This document shows, in pieces, positions 7,586 to 17,602 of a stretch of DNA of 64,000 nucleotides. The stretch comes from Arthrobacter alkaliphilus (GTDB lineage Bacteria; Actinomycetota; Actinomycetes; Actinomycetales; Micrococcaceae): contig NZ_JAKEEC010000007.1 of assembly GCF_021483235.1 (NCBI RefSeq), positions 62,001-126,000 on the forward strand, given 5' to 3'. The notes beneath the pieces were generated by a model. The model searched no databases. It saw only the letters and a program-made list of their open reading frames with translations, and was not told the origin of the DNA. Position numbers and translations under genes: made by a program. Position 1 is the first letter of the stretch; every line of letters begins with the position of its first letter.

Positions 7586-9256
7586 ATGACTGCAACGCTT
7601 GTCGCCAAAGAGCTTTCCGGCGGCCACGGTCACCGCACCTTGTTCTCGAAGCTCTCCCTCACTGTCGCGCCGGGAGACGTCGTGGGTGTCGTCGGCGCAA
7701 ACGGCGCCGGGAAGTCCACTCTTTTGCGTATCCTCGCGGGAGCTGACCGCCCCCAGGCCGGTACGGTAAGCCTTGCTCCGAGCGACGCTTTTGTCGGTTG
7801 GCTGCCCCAGGAACACGAACGCACCCCCGGCGAAACCGTTGGCGCGTACATTGCCCGCCGCACTGGTTGCGCCCAGGCAACGGCGGAGATGGAGGCCGGC
7901 GCCGAGGGCCTCGCCGCCGGGACCAAGGACGCCGACGACGCGTACGCCTTGGCTTTTGACCGCTGGATGGCATCAGGCGCCGCGGACCTTGAGGACCGGA
8001 TCCCGGCGGTGCTGGCGGAACTTGGGCTGGAAGCGGGTCCGGATGCGCTCATGACGGGCCTGTCCGGCGGTCAGGCCGCCCGCGTCGCCTTGGCCGCGCT
8101 CCTCCTGAGCCGCTTCGACGTCGTCCTCCTGGACGAACCCACCAATGACCTGGACCTCGACGGGCTCGCCCGTCTCGAAGCGTTCGTCCAACGCCTTCGC
8201 GGTGGCGCCGTCTTGGTTTCGCACGACCGGGAGTTCCTGGCGCGCTGCATCACCAAGGTGCTTGAACTGGATCTGGCGCAGAACAGCGTGGCAGTCTACG
8301 ACGGCGGTTACGATTCCTTCCTCGAAGAGCGCGCTGTGGCAAAGCGGCATGCCCGCGAACGCTACGAGGAGTTCGCCAATACGAAGGCTGATCTGGTGTC
8401 CCGTGCCCGGACGCAGCGCGAATGGAGCTCCCAAGGCGTCCGCAACGCCATGAAGAAGAGTCCTGACAGCGACAAGATCCGCAGGGCGGCGAGCGTCGAG
8501 TCCTCGGAGAAACAGGCCCAAAAGGTCCGCCAGATGGAATCCCGCATTGCCCGGCTTGAGGAGGTGGAGGAGCCCCGCAAGGAATGGCAGCTGCGGTTCA
8601 GCATCGGCCAGGCTCCCCGTTCCAGCTCCGTCGTCGCAACCCTGCGCGACGTCGTGGCCCGCCAAGGAGACTTCACGCTGGGACCCGTCAACCTCCAGCT
8701 CAACGCCGGCGAACGCATTGGCATCACGGGACCCAACGGCGCGGGAAAATCCACCCTCCTGCGGTTGCTGCTGGGGATTCAAGAGCCCGACGCCGGAGAC
8801 GCCTCTATGGGTGTGTCCGTGGCCATCGGTGAGATCGACCAGGCCCGCGGACTGCTGGCTGGTCACCTCACCTTGGCAGACGCCGTCGAATCCGTCCTGG
8901 TCGACTGGAACTCGGCGGATGTCCGCACCCTGCTGGCCAAGTTCGGCCTTAAGGCGGACCACACCTCGCGGACCGTGGACTCGCTGTCCCCGGGCGAGCG
9001 GACGCGCGCGGCGCTCGCGCTGCTGCAGGCCCGCGGCGTGAACCTGCTGGTGCTCGACGAACCCACCAACCACCTCGACTTGCCGGCCATCGAGCAGCTT
9101 GAGGAAGCCCTCGAAAGCTACGACGGCGCGCTGCTGCTCGTCACGCACGATCGCCGCTTGCTTGAAAACGTCCGGCTCGATGCCCGTTGGCACCTCGACA
9201 ACGGCGCCGTGACCGAACTGCACCACACCACCGGATTAGGAAACAAAAAGCCATGA
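7586..9256 (+). CDS. ABC-F family ATPase, probable ribosome-protection type
   Basis: A 556-residue soluble protein with two ABC domains and no membrane helices. Domain 1 has GANGAGKST (about residue 38), LSGGQAARVALAA and LLDEPTNDLDL. A charged helical linker covers roughly residues 235-325. Domain 2 has GPNGAGKST, SLSPGERTRAALA and VLDEPTNHLDL. ABC-F proteins act on ribosomes, either as translation factors or by dislodging macrolide, lincosamide or pleuromutilin antibiotics. The upstream hairpin leader and the ATGA-coupled exporter favour a resistance role, but the drug class cannot be read from the sequence. The start has GAGAGG 7 nt upstream. Confidence 0.9.
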   Translation: MTATLVAKELSGGHGHRTLFSKLSLTVAPGDVVGVVGANGAGKSTLLRILAGADRPQAGTVSLAPSDAFVGWLPQEHERTPGETVGAYIARRTGCAQATAEMEAGAEGLAAGTKDADDAYALAFDRWMASGAADLEDRIPAVLAELGLEAGPDALMTGLSGGQAARVALAALLLSRFDVVLLDEPTNDLDLDGLARLEAFVQRLRGGAVLVSHDREFLARCITKVLELDLAQNSVAVYDGGYDSFLEERAVAKRHARERYEEFANTKADLVSRARTQREWSSQGVRNAMKKSPDSDKIRRAASVESSEKQAQKVRQMESRIARLEEVEEPRKEWQLRFSIGQAPRSSSVVATLRDVVARQGDFTLGPVNLQLNAGERIGITGPNGAGKSTLLRLLLGIQEPDAGDASMGVSVAIGEIDQARGLLAGHLTLADAVESVLVDWNSADVRTLLAKFGLKADHTSRTVDSLSPGERTRAALALLQARGVNLLVLDEPTNHLDLPAIEQLEEALESYDGALLLVTHDRRLLENVRLDARWHLDNGAVTELHHTTGLGNKKP

Positions 9257-11166
9257 GCATGGATGGCGTCGCCTGGCGTTCGCTCTACAACATCTCCCGG
9301 GTAAAGAGCGGCTCGCAGCCGTTCTCCAAGGAAACCATCAAACGCGTGCTGGCGTTCGCCAGGCCCCATCGCAACAAGCTGATCGCCTTCGTGCTTGCCT
9401 CCATCGCCGGTGCGTTCCTTGCGGTCGCCACTCCGGTGCTGGCAGGCCGAGTGGTCGACGCGATCATCGCCCGCACCAGCGCGGACGTGGTGATCGGCCT
9501 CGCGGGGCTCATCGCCGTGGTGGCCGTCGCGGATGCCGGGCTCGGCTTGCTCACGCGCTGGTTGTCCTCGGTGATCGGAGAAGGCGTGATCGTGGACCTG
9601 CGGACGCGGGTTTTCGACCATGTGCAACGGATGCCCATCGCGTTCTTCACGCGGACCCGCACGGGAGCCCTCGTCAGCCGGCTCAACAACGACGTGATCG
9701 GCGCCCAGTCGGCGTTCGCTGGCACGCTCTCCGGAGTGGTCAGCAACGTGGTCTCGTTGGCCTTGACGCTGATCGTCATGCTCCACACCTCCTGGCTGGT
9801 CACCGTGCTCGCCATGGTCTTGTTGCCGATCTTCCTCATTCCCGCCCGGCGGATGGGCTCCAAGCTCGCGGACCTCCGGCGGGAAGCCGCCGAGCACAAC
9901 GCTGCGATGGGAACGCAAATGACCGAGCGCTTCTCCGCGCCGGGCGCCACGCTCGTAAAACTGTTCGGCCGCCCGGACGAGGAATCCGCCGAGTTCGCCC
10001 TGCGGGCCGGCCGGGTGCGTGACATTGGCGTCCGTACGGCCATGCTGCAGTTCACCTTCATCACTGCGCTGACCCTGGTTTCGGCCCTCGCCCTCGCTCT
10101 GGTCTACGGCCTGGGCGGTTGGCTCGCGCTTGGCGGCCAGCTCGCAGCGGGCGACGTCGTGGTGCTGGCCCTGCTCCTCACCCGCCTTTATGCGCCGCTC
10201 ACGGCGCTTTCCAGCGCGCGGGTGGAAGTGATGAGCGCCCTGGTCAGCTTCGAGAGGGTCTTCGAGATCCTGGACCTTGAGCCGCTCATCCAGGAAAAGC
10301 CGGGCGCTGTGGCCGTGCCTCCGGGACCCGTTGCGGTGGAGTTCGACGACGTCCGGTTCGCCTACCCTTCTGCTGACAAGGTGTCCCTCGCGTCGCTGGA
10401 GGAAGTGTCCACCCTCGATACCCGCGGCGGCGAGGAAGTCCTGCATGGAATCAGTTTCCGGGTAGAGCCCGGGCAGACCGTGGCGTTGGTTGGTTCCTCA
10501 GGTGCCGGCAAGTCCACTGTGGCGCAACTGTTGTCCCGCTTGTACGACGTCGATTCCGGCGCCGTCCGCTTGGGCGGCTTCGGGCCCGGGACCGGGATGG
10601 ACGTTCGCGACGTCACGTTCGATTCCCTCCGGGACACCTTGGGAATGGTCACCCAGGACGGCCACCTGTTCCACGAAAGCATTGCTTCCAACCTCCGGCT
10701 TGCCCGGCCGGGCGCGAGCGACGAGGAAATGTGGGATGTACTGCGGCGGGCCAGGCTCGAAGACATGGTGCGGTCCCTGCCCGACGGTTTGGAGACTGTG
10801 GTGGGGGAGCGCGGCTACCGGCTCTCGGGTGGTGAGCGTCAACGGCTAACCATAGCCCGGCTCCTTATCAAGCAGCCGAAAGTTGTCATCCTCGATGAAG
10901 CCACGGCGGCCTTGGACTCCACTAACGAAGCCGCCGTGCAGGCAGCCCTGGGCGAAGCGCTCGAGGGGCGCACCGCCGTCGTGATTGCCCACCGCCTGTC
11001 CACTATCCGCGCCGCTGACGCGATCCTGGTGGTCGAGGACGGCTACATCGTGGAGCGCGGAACCCATGCCGAGCTGCTCGCCGCGGGCGGCCGCTACGCG
11101 GAGCTGTACAACACGCAGTTCGCGGAGGCGACGGCGGTGGCCCGGGAAGCTGTTCCGGAGCTGTAA
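9253..11166 (+). CDS. ABC exporter with fused membrane and ATPase domains
   Basis: A 637-residue half-transporter. About residues 30-330 form a six-helix type I exporter domain, and the nucleotide-binding domain follows with Walker A VGSSGAGKST, Q-loop VTQDGHLF, signature LSGGERQRLTIARLLI, Walker B VVILDEATAALD and H-loop IAHRLSTI. The real start is ATG 9253, which shares ATGA with the ABC-F stop; an earlier in-frame start would overlap the ABC-F gene much more. Such exporters pump lipids, peptides or drugs as homodimers. Coupling to the ABC-F gene suggests combined target protection and efflux; this is inference from context. A linker insert (DKVSLASLEEVSTLDTRGGE) precedes the Walker A motif. 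Confidence 0.9.
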   Translation: MSMDGVAWRSLYNISRVKSGSQPFSKETIKRVLAFARPHRNKLIAFVLASIAGAFLAVATPVLAGRVVDAIIARTSADVVIGLAGLIAVVAVADAGLGLLTRWLSSVIGEGVIVDLRTRVFDHVQRMPIAFFTRTRTGALVSRLNNDVIGAQSAFAGTLSGVVSNVVSLALTLIVMLHTSWLVTVLAMVLLPIFLIPARRMGSKLADLRREAAEHNAAMGTQMTERFSAPGATLVKLFGRPDEESAEFALRAGRVRDIGVRTAMLQFTFITALTLVSALALALVYGLGGWLALGGQLAAGDVVVLALLLTRLYAPLTALSSARVEVMSALVSFERVFEILDLEPLIQEKPGAVAVPPGPVAVEFDDVRFAYPSADKVSLASLEEVSTLDTRGGEEVLHGISFRVEPGQTVALVGSSGAGKSTVAQLLSRLYDVDSGAVRLGGFGPGTGMDVRDVTFDSLRDTLGMVTQDGHLFHESIASNLRLARPGASDEEMWDVLRRARLEDMVRSLPDGLETVVGERGYRLSGGERQRLTIARLLIKQPKVVILDEATAALDSTNEAAVQAALGEALEGRTAVVIAHRLSTIRAADAILVVEDGYIVERGTHAELLAAGGRYAELYNTQFAEATAVAREAVPEL

Positions 11167-11197
11167 GGCGCAGCCACTCCGCCAAGCGGCCGGGGTC

Positions 11198-12130
11198 TCA
11201 GCTCCGGATGATGTGACGGACTTCCGGCGCAACTTCCAGGCGATTCCGCCCGGCCGCCTTGGCCGAGTACAAAGCCAAGTCAGCCTCTTTCAGGAGCCGT
11301 TCGCTGCTGACCCGATGGTCGGGGACAAAGGCCGAGAGACCTGCGCTCAAAGTCAGGGTGCCCGAGGGGTTTCCGGAATGGGCAATACCCAGGTTCCGCA
11401 CGGCCTCCAGCGCGCGTTCCAGGCTTGTTTCGGCGCCCGCCACCGACTGGCCGGGCAGCAGGAGGAGAAATTCCTCCCCGCCGAAGCGGTAGATTCCATC
11501 GCTCTCGCGCCCTTGTTCGGCAAGGGTGGCCGCAACCGACTGCAAGGCGAGGTCACCGGCCTGGTGGCCGTAAAAATCGTTGTACCTCTTGAAATTGTCG
11601 ACGTCGCAGATCGCCAGGCTGTAGTCCGTTCCGTAGCGGGCGGATCTCTTGTGCAGCTGCTCCAGATCCTCCGAGAGCTTGAGCCGGTTGTGGAGCTTTG
11701 TCAGGGGATCGGTGCGCGCTTGCTCCGCCAGCGCGGCACGGTAGCGTGCAAGATCCGCATGCAGCGATGTCACCCTTTGTGCCACCAGCAGCCGGGTATG
11801 CAGGGCGAACGGGTCAAGCGGCTTGGCCACGTAGTCATCCGCGCCGGCCTCCATGCCCGCGACGACGTCTTCACGCGAGTCCTTTGAGGTGACAAGGACA
11901 AGGTAGGTGTAGGAATCCTCTTCCGCACTGCGGATGGCGCGGCAGAGTTCCAGTCCATTGAGCCCGGGCATCATCAGGTCGGTCACCACAACTTGCGGGC
12001 GGTGGTGCCTGTACAACTCCCAGGCGGAGCTGCCGTCCGCGGCCACGATGCATTCGTGGCCGGATTGCTCAACTGCCGCCTCCGCCACGAGGCGCGAGCC
12101 GAAGTCGTCGTCCGCCACCAGGACCTTCAC
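11198..12130 (-). CDS. Response regulator with diguanylate cyclase (GGDEF) output
   Basis: A 310-residue two-domain protein. The receiver (residues 1-120) has the acidic pocket ADDD, phospho-acceptor Asp in VVTDLMMPG and the conserved Lys in AKPLD. The GGDEF domain (about 140-300) carries DPLTKLHNR, an intact GGEEF active site in YRFGGEEF, and the inhibitory-site motif RESD five residues ahead. It should therefore make cyclic di-GMP when phosphorylated and be feedback-inhibited. The start is GTG, overlapping the stop of the hybrid kinase gene (GTGA), which makes that kinase the obvious phosphodonor. It is the third gene of the c-di-GMP operon. Confidence 0.93.
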   Translation of the reverse strand: MKVLVADDDFGSRLVAEAAVEQSGHECIVAADGSSAWELYRHHRPQVVVTDLMMPGLNGLELCRAIRSAEEDSYTYLVLVTSKDSREDVVAGMEAGADDYVAKPLDPFALHTRLLVAQRVTSLHADLARYRAALAEQARTDPLTKLHNRLKLSEDLEQLHKRSARYGTDYSLAICDVDNFKRYNDFYGHQAGDLALQSVAATLAEQGRESDGIYRFGGEEFLLLLPGQSVAGAETSLERALEAVRNLGIAHSGNPSGTLTLSAGLSAFVPDHRVSSERLLKEADLALYSAKAAGRNRLEVAPEVRHIIRS

Positions 12131-15100
12131 GAGGCCACCGACACGGCCTGGTCCAGCGCTTCGTCAACGAGTCCCAGTTCGGCTTCGAGGCCGCCCAGGA
12201 GCGCGGGATCGACGGGTCCGCCGCTGGATGAGCTGTGCTCCAATTCCTCACACATCCGTGCCGCGCGGGCGGCGCCGATGTTGGCTGCGGCGCCCTTTAG
12301 TTTGTGGGCCACCTGCCGGAAAGCGTCCTCGTTTCCGTTGTCCAGGGCGTGGCGGAGTGCCTCCAGGCTCGGACCGATGTCTTCCCTGAAGGCCTGGGCG
12401 GCGGCGGGCAGCAACCCGAGCCCGTCTGCCGGACCGAGGCTACGCAAGGTTTCCAGTCTCTCGGGGTCGAGGACGGGTCCGCCGTCTTCCTTTGAAGCTT
12501 CCGGTATCCACCGGGCGAGAACCTGCTTCAATTTGTCCACGTCCACCGGTTTGGTCAAATAGTCGTCCATGCCGGCCGCAATGCAGCGCTCACGATCCTC
12601 GTCGAGTGCGCCCGCGGTCATGGCGATGACGGGCAGCCGCCTGTGTCCGTTCTGCCTTGCACGGATGGCTTTTGTGGCCTCGAATCCGTCCATGACAGGC
12701 ATATGGCAGTCCATCAGGACGGCGGCATAGTCGGTGGCCGCGGTGGCGGCAACCGCTTCGCTGCCGTCAGCCACGACGTCGGCCTCGTACCCGAGCTTCG
12801 CAACCATGCTGCGGGCCACGAGCTGGTTGACCTCGTTGTCCTCGACCACCAGGATCAGGGCGCGCGACCGCTGGGTGGTGCTGACCGGGGCTGCTTGGGG
12901 AACCGGAGGAGCCGCGATCGGGTGGGCCGCCACAAGACGCATGAGGCGGTCGTAGAACTCGGAACTGCGGACCGGCTTCGTCAGCCATTCCTGGACTCCC
13001 GCGGCCACGAGTTCGGCTTTGTCCACATTCATGGTGGATGTCAGCATGATGATCCGCGTGGCTGCAAGCGCGGGGTCGGTGCTCAGCTTGTGTGCCAGTT
13101 CCAAGCCATTCATGTCGGGCATGCACATGTCCAGCACCGCAATGTCGAAGGGACGTCCGGCCGCAGCTTCCTCGCGGCAGCGGTCCAAGCCCTGCCGGGC
13201 ATCTCCGACAGCCTCCGGACGCATCCGCCAGCCCGCCAACTGCGTTTGGAGGACCAGGCGGTTGGTTGAGTTGTCGTCCACAACCAGGACCCGGAGTCCA
13301 GTGAGCTGGTCGGGCGAGATCGACGGCGGAGTTGCAGCCTCTTCGCTCACGGCCAGGGGAAGGGTGGCCCAGAAAGTACTCCCGTTGCCCAAGGAGCTGT
13401 CCACGCCGATCTCGCCGCCCATCACCTCGGTGAGCCTCCGGGAAATCGCCAGGCCGAGGCCGGTCCCGCCGTATCGCCGCGTGGTGGAAGCATCCGCCTG
13501 CGAGAACGATTCAAAGAGCCTGTGATGGTCTGCCGCGTCGATCCCGATCCCGGTATCACGGACTTCGAAGCGCACACGAACGTTCTCCGACTCCTGCTCC
13601 ACGAGCTTCACACTGATGACAACTTCCCCTGAAGGAGTGAACTTTATGGCGTTTGATGCCAGATTGAGCAGGATCTGCCTGATGCGCCCGGCATCGCCCA
13701 CCAGCATCGCCGGAACCTCCGGGCGGCAGTAGGCAATCAGCTCCAGGCCATTGGCCTGTGCGGCCTCAGCGATGAGGACGGCGAGTTCTTCCACCAAGGT
13801 GCGTGGATTGAACGGCGCAGAGTCCAGGTCCACCTTGCCGGCTTCGAGCTTCGAGAAGTCCAGAATGTCGTTGATGAGGGACAACAGGGCTTCACCCGCG
13901 CCCTTGACGCCTTCGGCATATTGGCGCTGGGTTTCGTCCAAGGGGGTGTCCAGCAACAAGCCGGTCAGCCCGATCACTCCGTTCATCGGCGTGCGGATCT
14001 CATGGCTCATCGTCGCGAGGAACTCCGACTTCAAGCGGCTGGCTTCCTCGGCGGCTTCGCGGGCGGCCACCAACTCGGCCTGGGCTTTCCGGCGTTCCGT
14101 GATGTCCTGGGCGATTGAGGCGACTCCGTGGATGCCGCCGGAGCCACGGATCGGGGACATCGTCAGGGAGACAGGAACGATCGAGCCGTCCACGCGGACC
14201 CGTGCTGTTTCGTAGCTGTGGGTTTCTCCGCCGGCGCGGAGGGCTGCCATGAGCCTTCGTTCCTCGTCCTGCAGTTCAGCAGGAATGATGAAAGAAACGT
14301 TCCTGCCGATCGCTTCAGCTGCGCTGTACCCGTAGATCCGTTCGGCTCCGGGGTTCCAGCTGGTGATGACACCGTCCAGGGTCTTGCCGACGACGGCATC
14401 CGCCGAGGAGTTGACGATCGCGCCCAGGCCTTCCAGCTCCGCTGTACGCTCGGCGACTTTCGATTCGAGGTCCCTGGTGAGGTTGATGTTCTCGACGATC
14501 ATGAGGATCTGGCGCGTGATGGCCAGGACCAGCGCCGTGATGCCAACGGCTTGGAGGAAGGGGTCGCCGGGACGCCCGTTGCGGATGGGCGCCACGATCA
14601 TCGCACCCAGGAGAGGAACAAAGGGGAGCAGTTCCAAGGCCAAAGTGTAGAGGCGCCGTTCCGTGCGTGGACGCGGGGAATAAGGAATCAGAGGCGCCAG
14701 CGCGATAAGCAGGAAGGCCGTGATCCAGCCTGCGGCCAGCGGAGTTCCGGTGAGCCCTGTGACGCCGCCGGACGTCAAGTCCACATACGTACTGTCAGTG
14801 ATCGCCAGGACGAGGAGGCCACCGCCCAGGCAGACCCACCTGAGGCGCTCCCCGGGGGCCCTCCGCATGGTGAGCATGAGGACGATGGAGACAATGACGA
14901 TGTCGGCAACCGGATAGGCGACGCTCGTGAGATGGACGAGGACGTCCTGCCCTTCGGTCTTGTAGATGGAGCCGAGGACGGTGGCCCAGCTCATGAAGAG
15001 CACCGCTGACGCAATCACTGCCGAATCCAAGAGCGTGCGCACGAAAGCTACCGAGGAGGCACGGGGCCGCGGGAACAAGTACAGGGCTATGGCCGCCGGG

Positions 15101-15456
15101 ATCGCGTAGCCGACAAAAGCGGCGTCGGCTATGGAGGGGTAGGGATAGACATGGTTGAGCGTCAAGCCAAAAAAGGTCCAGATCGTTTGACCAATGCTCC
15201 AAATCAGCGTGGCCAGGCCCATGACCCGCCAGGCACGGGCGCTTTCGTCTTTGCGCCGCGCGGCCCGGGCACAACTGGCTGTGGCGAGCAGGGCGGCCGC
15301 CAGGATGGTGAGGTCCCCGGCGGTCTGGGCCCCGGACGATCCTTGGTTCAAGCCCAGGAAAACCGTCAGGACGACGACGGCGGCGACGGCGCCGACGACG
15401 GCGATGGCGGCCACCGGCCGGAGCAACGTAAATGTTCGCATTCCGTACCCGCTCAT
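12127..15456 (-). CDS. Hybrid sensor histidine kinase: membrane sensor-PAS-HisKA-HATPase-REC-REC-HPt
   Basis: A 1109-residue phosphorelay kinase. The first ~320 residues have eight or nine hydrophobic helices (MASE-like sensor); a PAS domain follows (about 340-460, NPGAERIYGYSAAEAIG), then the DHp helix with MSHEIRTPMNG, and the ATPase domain with NLASNAIKF, DTGIGI and GGTGLGLAIS. Two receivers follow (DMCMPDMNG and MDCHMPVMDG), and the C-terminal HPt domain carries AHKLKGAAANIG. ATG 15456 is chosen because it overlaps the upstream glycosyltransferase stop by ATGA; a longer form would run into that gene. The HPt probably feeds the GGDEF regulator encoded directly downstream. Confidence 0.92.
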   Translation of the reverse strand: MSGYGMRTFTLLRPVAAIAVVGAVAAVVVLTVFLGLNQGSSGAQTAGDLTILAAALLATASCARAARRKDESARAWRVMGLATLIWSIGQTIWTFFGLTLNHVYPYPSIADAAFVGYAIPAAIALYLFPRPRASSVAFVRTLLDSAVIASAVLFMSWATVLGSIYKTEGQDVLVHLTSVAYPVADIVIVSIVLMLTMRRAPGERLRWVCLGGGLLVLAITDSTYVDLTSGGVTGLTGTPLAAGWITAFLLIALAPLIPYSPRPRTERRLYTLALELLPFVPLLGAMIVAPIRNGRPGDPFLQAVGITALVLAITRQILMIVENINLTRDLESKVAERTAELEGLGAIVNSSADAVVGKTLDGVITSWNPGAERIYGYSAAEAIGRNVSFIIPAELQDEERRLMAALRAGGETHSYETARVRVDGSIVPVSLTMSPIRGSGGIHGVASIAQDITERRKAQAELVAAREAAEEASRLKSEFLATMSHEIRTPMNGVIGLTGLLLDTPLDETQRQYAEGVKGAGEALLSLINDILDFSKLEAGKVDLDSAPFNPRTLVEELAVLIAEAAQANGLELIAYCRPEVPAMLVGDAGRIRQILLNLASNAIKFTPSGEVVISVKLVEQESENVRVRFEVRDTGIGIDAADHHRLFESFSQADASTTRRYGGTGLGLAISRRLTEVMGGEIGVDSSLGNGSTFWATLPLAVSEEAATPPSISPDQLTGLRVLVVDDNSTNRLVLQTQLAGWRMRPEAVGDARQGLDRCREEAAAGRPFDIAVLDMCMPDMNGLELAHKLSTDPALAATRIIMLTSTMNVDKAELVAAGVQEWLTKPVRSSEFYDRLMRLVAAHPIAAPPVPQAAPVSTTQRSRALILVVEDNEVNQLVARSMVAKLGYEADVVADGSEAVAATAATDYAAVLMDCHMPVMDGFEATKAIRARQNGHRRLPVIAMTAGALDEDRERCIAAGMDDYLTKPVDVDKLKQVLARWIPEASKEDGGPVLDPERLETLRSLGPADGLGLLPAAAQAFREDIGPSLEALRHALDNGNEDAFRQVAHKLKGAAANIGAARAARMCEELEHSSSSGGPVDPALLGGLEAELGLVDEALDQAVSVAS

Positions 15457-17486
15457 GATGCCTCGCGGGTTGCGACGACGGGGACGCCAGGCGGGAAGCC
15501 GGGCACTACGCCGTCGGGAGTGTGGAACAGCCACAGCGCAAGTTGGCGATAGGCACCCCAGTCTCCGTCGCGAACCCTCAGCGAGGCGGTCTGCTCGGAC
15601 TTCGCGCTCGTCCAGACCCGGACGATGTCGAGGGGGATTGGTTCGGATTTGGGGAGTGCCAAGAGGACCTTTCCTGATTCGGGTAGTGCGTCGGCGTTCA
15701 TTCGGACGGCGGCGCCCCCCATGGACACGTCCACCAATTGCCCGGGAGTGCCGGCAACCGTGACGGGCACGGAGAGAGGGACCCGGTGGGCGCTCCTGCG
15801 CGACGTAGCGAATTCCGCGGCCCGGATCCGCAGCGTTCCCAGCACGAGGACAATTCCGGCCAGCACCAGCCAGACTCCGGCGGCGATCGTGGAACCGGGG
15901 CTTGTCCGCCAAGGCACCCATCCGAGTACTCCCGCCGTCGCATAGAGGATGATCCCGGCCACGATGGCGATCAGCACGAGGAGGATCCTAGGCGCCCTGC
16001 CGCGGAGCCTGAGCTCTGCCGCACCCTTGGGAGTCACTTGGAATTCGAGGGACTGCCGGGAAACGAGCCACCAAAGGCATGCCATCCCGACGGGCACCCG
16101 GAAGATCCGCAGGGCGAACGCCGTCGGCCAATGGATCTGGTGGCGCATGAGCCGCTTGGCGCCCCACAAACGGACCCAGAACATCGCAGCGAAGGCAAGG
16201 GTGAACTCCACCGGTCCCGCCGTGGAGGTCTGCGCGCCTGAGATCATGACCCCCATCGGGATAATGAACGCGATCAAGGTGGCAATGCCCTCCAGCCACC
16301 ATAAGGTTCCGTTGATGTATTCGTGGAAGTTCCGCCAGGTCATCCAGCTCTTGGCGGCCCAGAGCCGCTCGTAGGTCAGGATCTGCATGGCGCCCATGCC
16401 CCAACGGCGGCGCTGCAACAGGTACTGGTCCGCGGTTGCGGGGGCGAGGCCTACAGCCAGGGTCTGGTGGTGGTACACGGTCTACCACCCGAGGCGGATG
16501 AGCTTGAGGGTGGTGTGCATGTCCTCGGTGATCGTCTCCGTGGCCACTCCACCCACTTGGCGCAGGGCCTTGACCCGGAGCAGCGAGGTTGAGCCGCACC
16601 AGAACGGTCCTGCGCCGGGAACATTGCGGGATGGCATCAGGACGTTGAAGAACAGGCCCTGTTCACCGGAGATCCCGTCGTCATCGAAGGCGCCCGAGTT
16701 GTAGAACGCCTGCGGGCCTTGGACGAGCGCGATGTCCTCGTCGGCGAACCAACCCAGCGTGGCCGTCAGGAACGTGGGCAGTGGCACGTGATCGCAGTCC
16801 AGCACGGCAATGATGTCTATTGCGTCCTTGCCCGCCGCTTCCTCGGCGGCCATGAGCTCCAGCGCATGGTTCATGTTGCCGGCTTTGGCATGGTCATGTT
16901 TGGCCCTGGTAACGACTCGCGCGGCGAACGAAGCGCACATCTCGGCGACCCATGGCCGGTTGCCGTCGTCCAGTACCCATGTTTCGTGGCTCGGCTTCAG
17001 TGCGCAGGCCGCAGCAATGGTGGGGGCAAGGACCTCGACGGGTTCGTTGTAGGTGGGGATCAGCACGGCCACCTTCATGCCCTGCGGAGGTTCCGTCACC
17101 GGCTCCGGTGCGCGGCAATCGATGTTCCACAGGGTGATGGACTTCAGGACGAGCCCCAGGAGCGGAAGGGCTTCGAACGTCACCAGCGTCCACGCGATGG
17201 CACGGTCACCGCCTGCGGGCGGCATGGTGAAGGAGATTCGCCAAATGAGGTAGGCCACCAACGCCACGATCGCGGCGAGCCCGCCGATCCTGGCCATCCA
17301 GCGGGACCGGGGGGCCTCGGGAGCGGGCGAACCCAATTGCGCCGCCCAGCCGGACATTCCCGCCGTCGAGAAGGCCTTGACCTCCAAGGGGGTGTCACGG
17401 AACTGCGGCTGTTCGGGGCCGAGTCGGGCAACGGCCTGAGCCTCGGCCGGTGCGCCGGCAAGCCGGCGCTGAACATTAGATTGCAT
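15453..17486 (-). pseudogene. Cellulose-synthase-like GT2 with PilZ domain, interrupted by an in-frame TAG
   Basis: Two consecutive reading frames form one protein. The first (17486 to 16482) has a pair of N-terminal helices, the GT2 core with PTYNEP, DDGNRPWVAEM, DCDHVP and the TED motif, and stops after IRLGW. The second (16478 to 15453) resumes in the same frame with YHHQTLAVGLAP, QRRRWGMGAM, membrane helices and a PilZ domain (RRSAHR and DVSMGG, which bind c-di-GMP). The only break is TAG at 16484-16482, probably from a single change of a sense codon such as AAG or CAG. A GTG three bases after the stop could permit reinitiation. The intact enzyme would polymerise a beta-glycan under c-di-GMP control. 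Sequencing error is possible. Confidence 0.85.
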
Positions 17487-17602
17487 GCGATCCCCCAGCT
17501 GGACCTGACAATGCAGCCTGTATCAAGTTAAAACAAACTGTTCGACCACTATAGCCAGTTCACACCGGATTTTCATGGCGGTCGAAGAAGTTTAGGGCCA
17601 GT

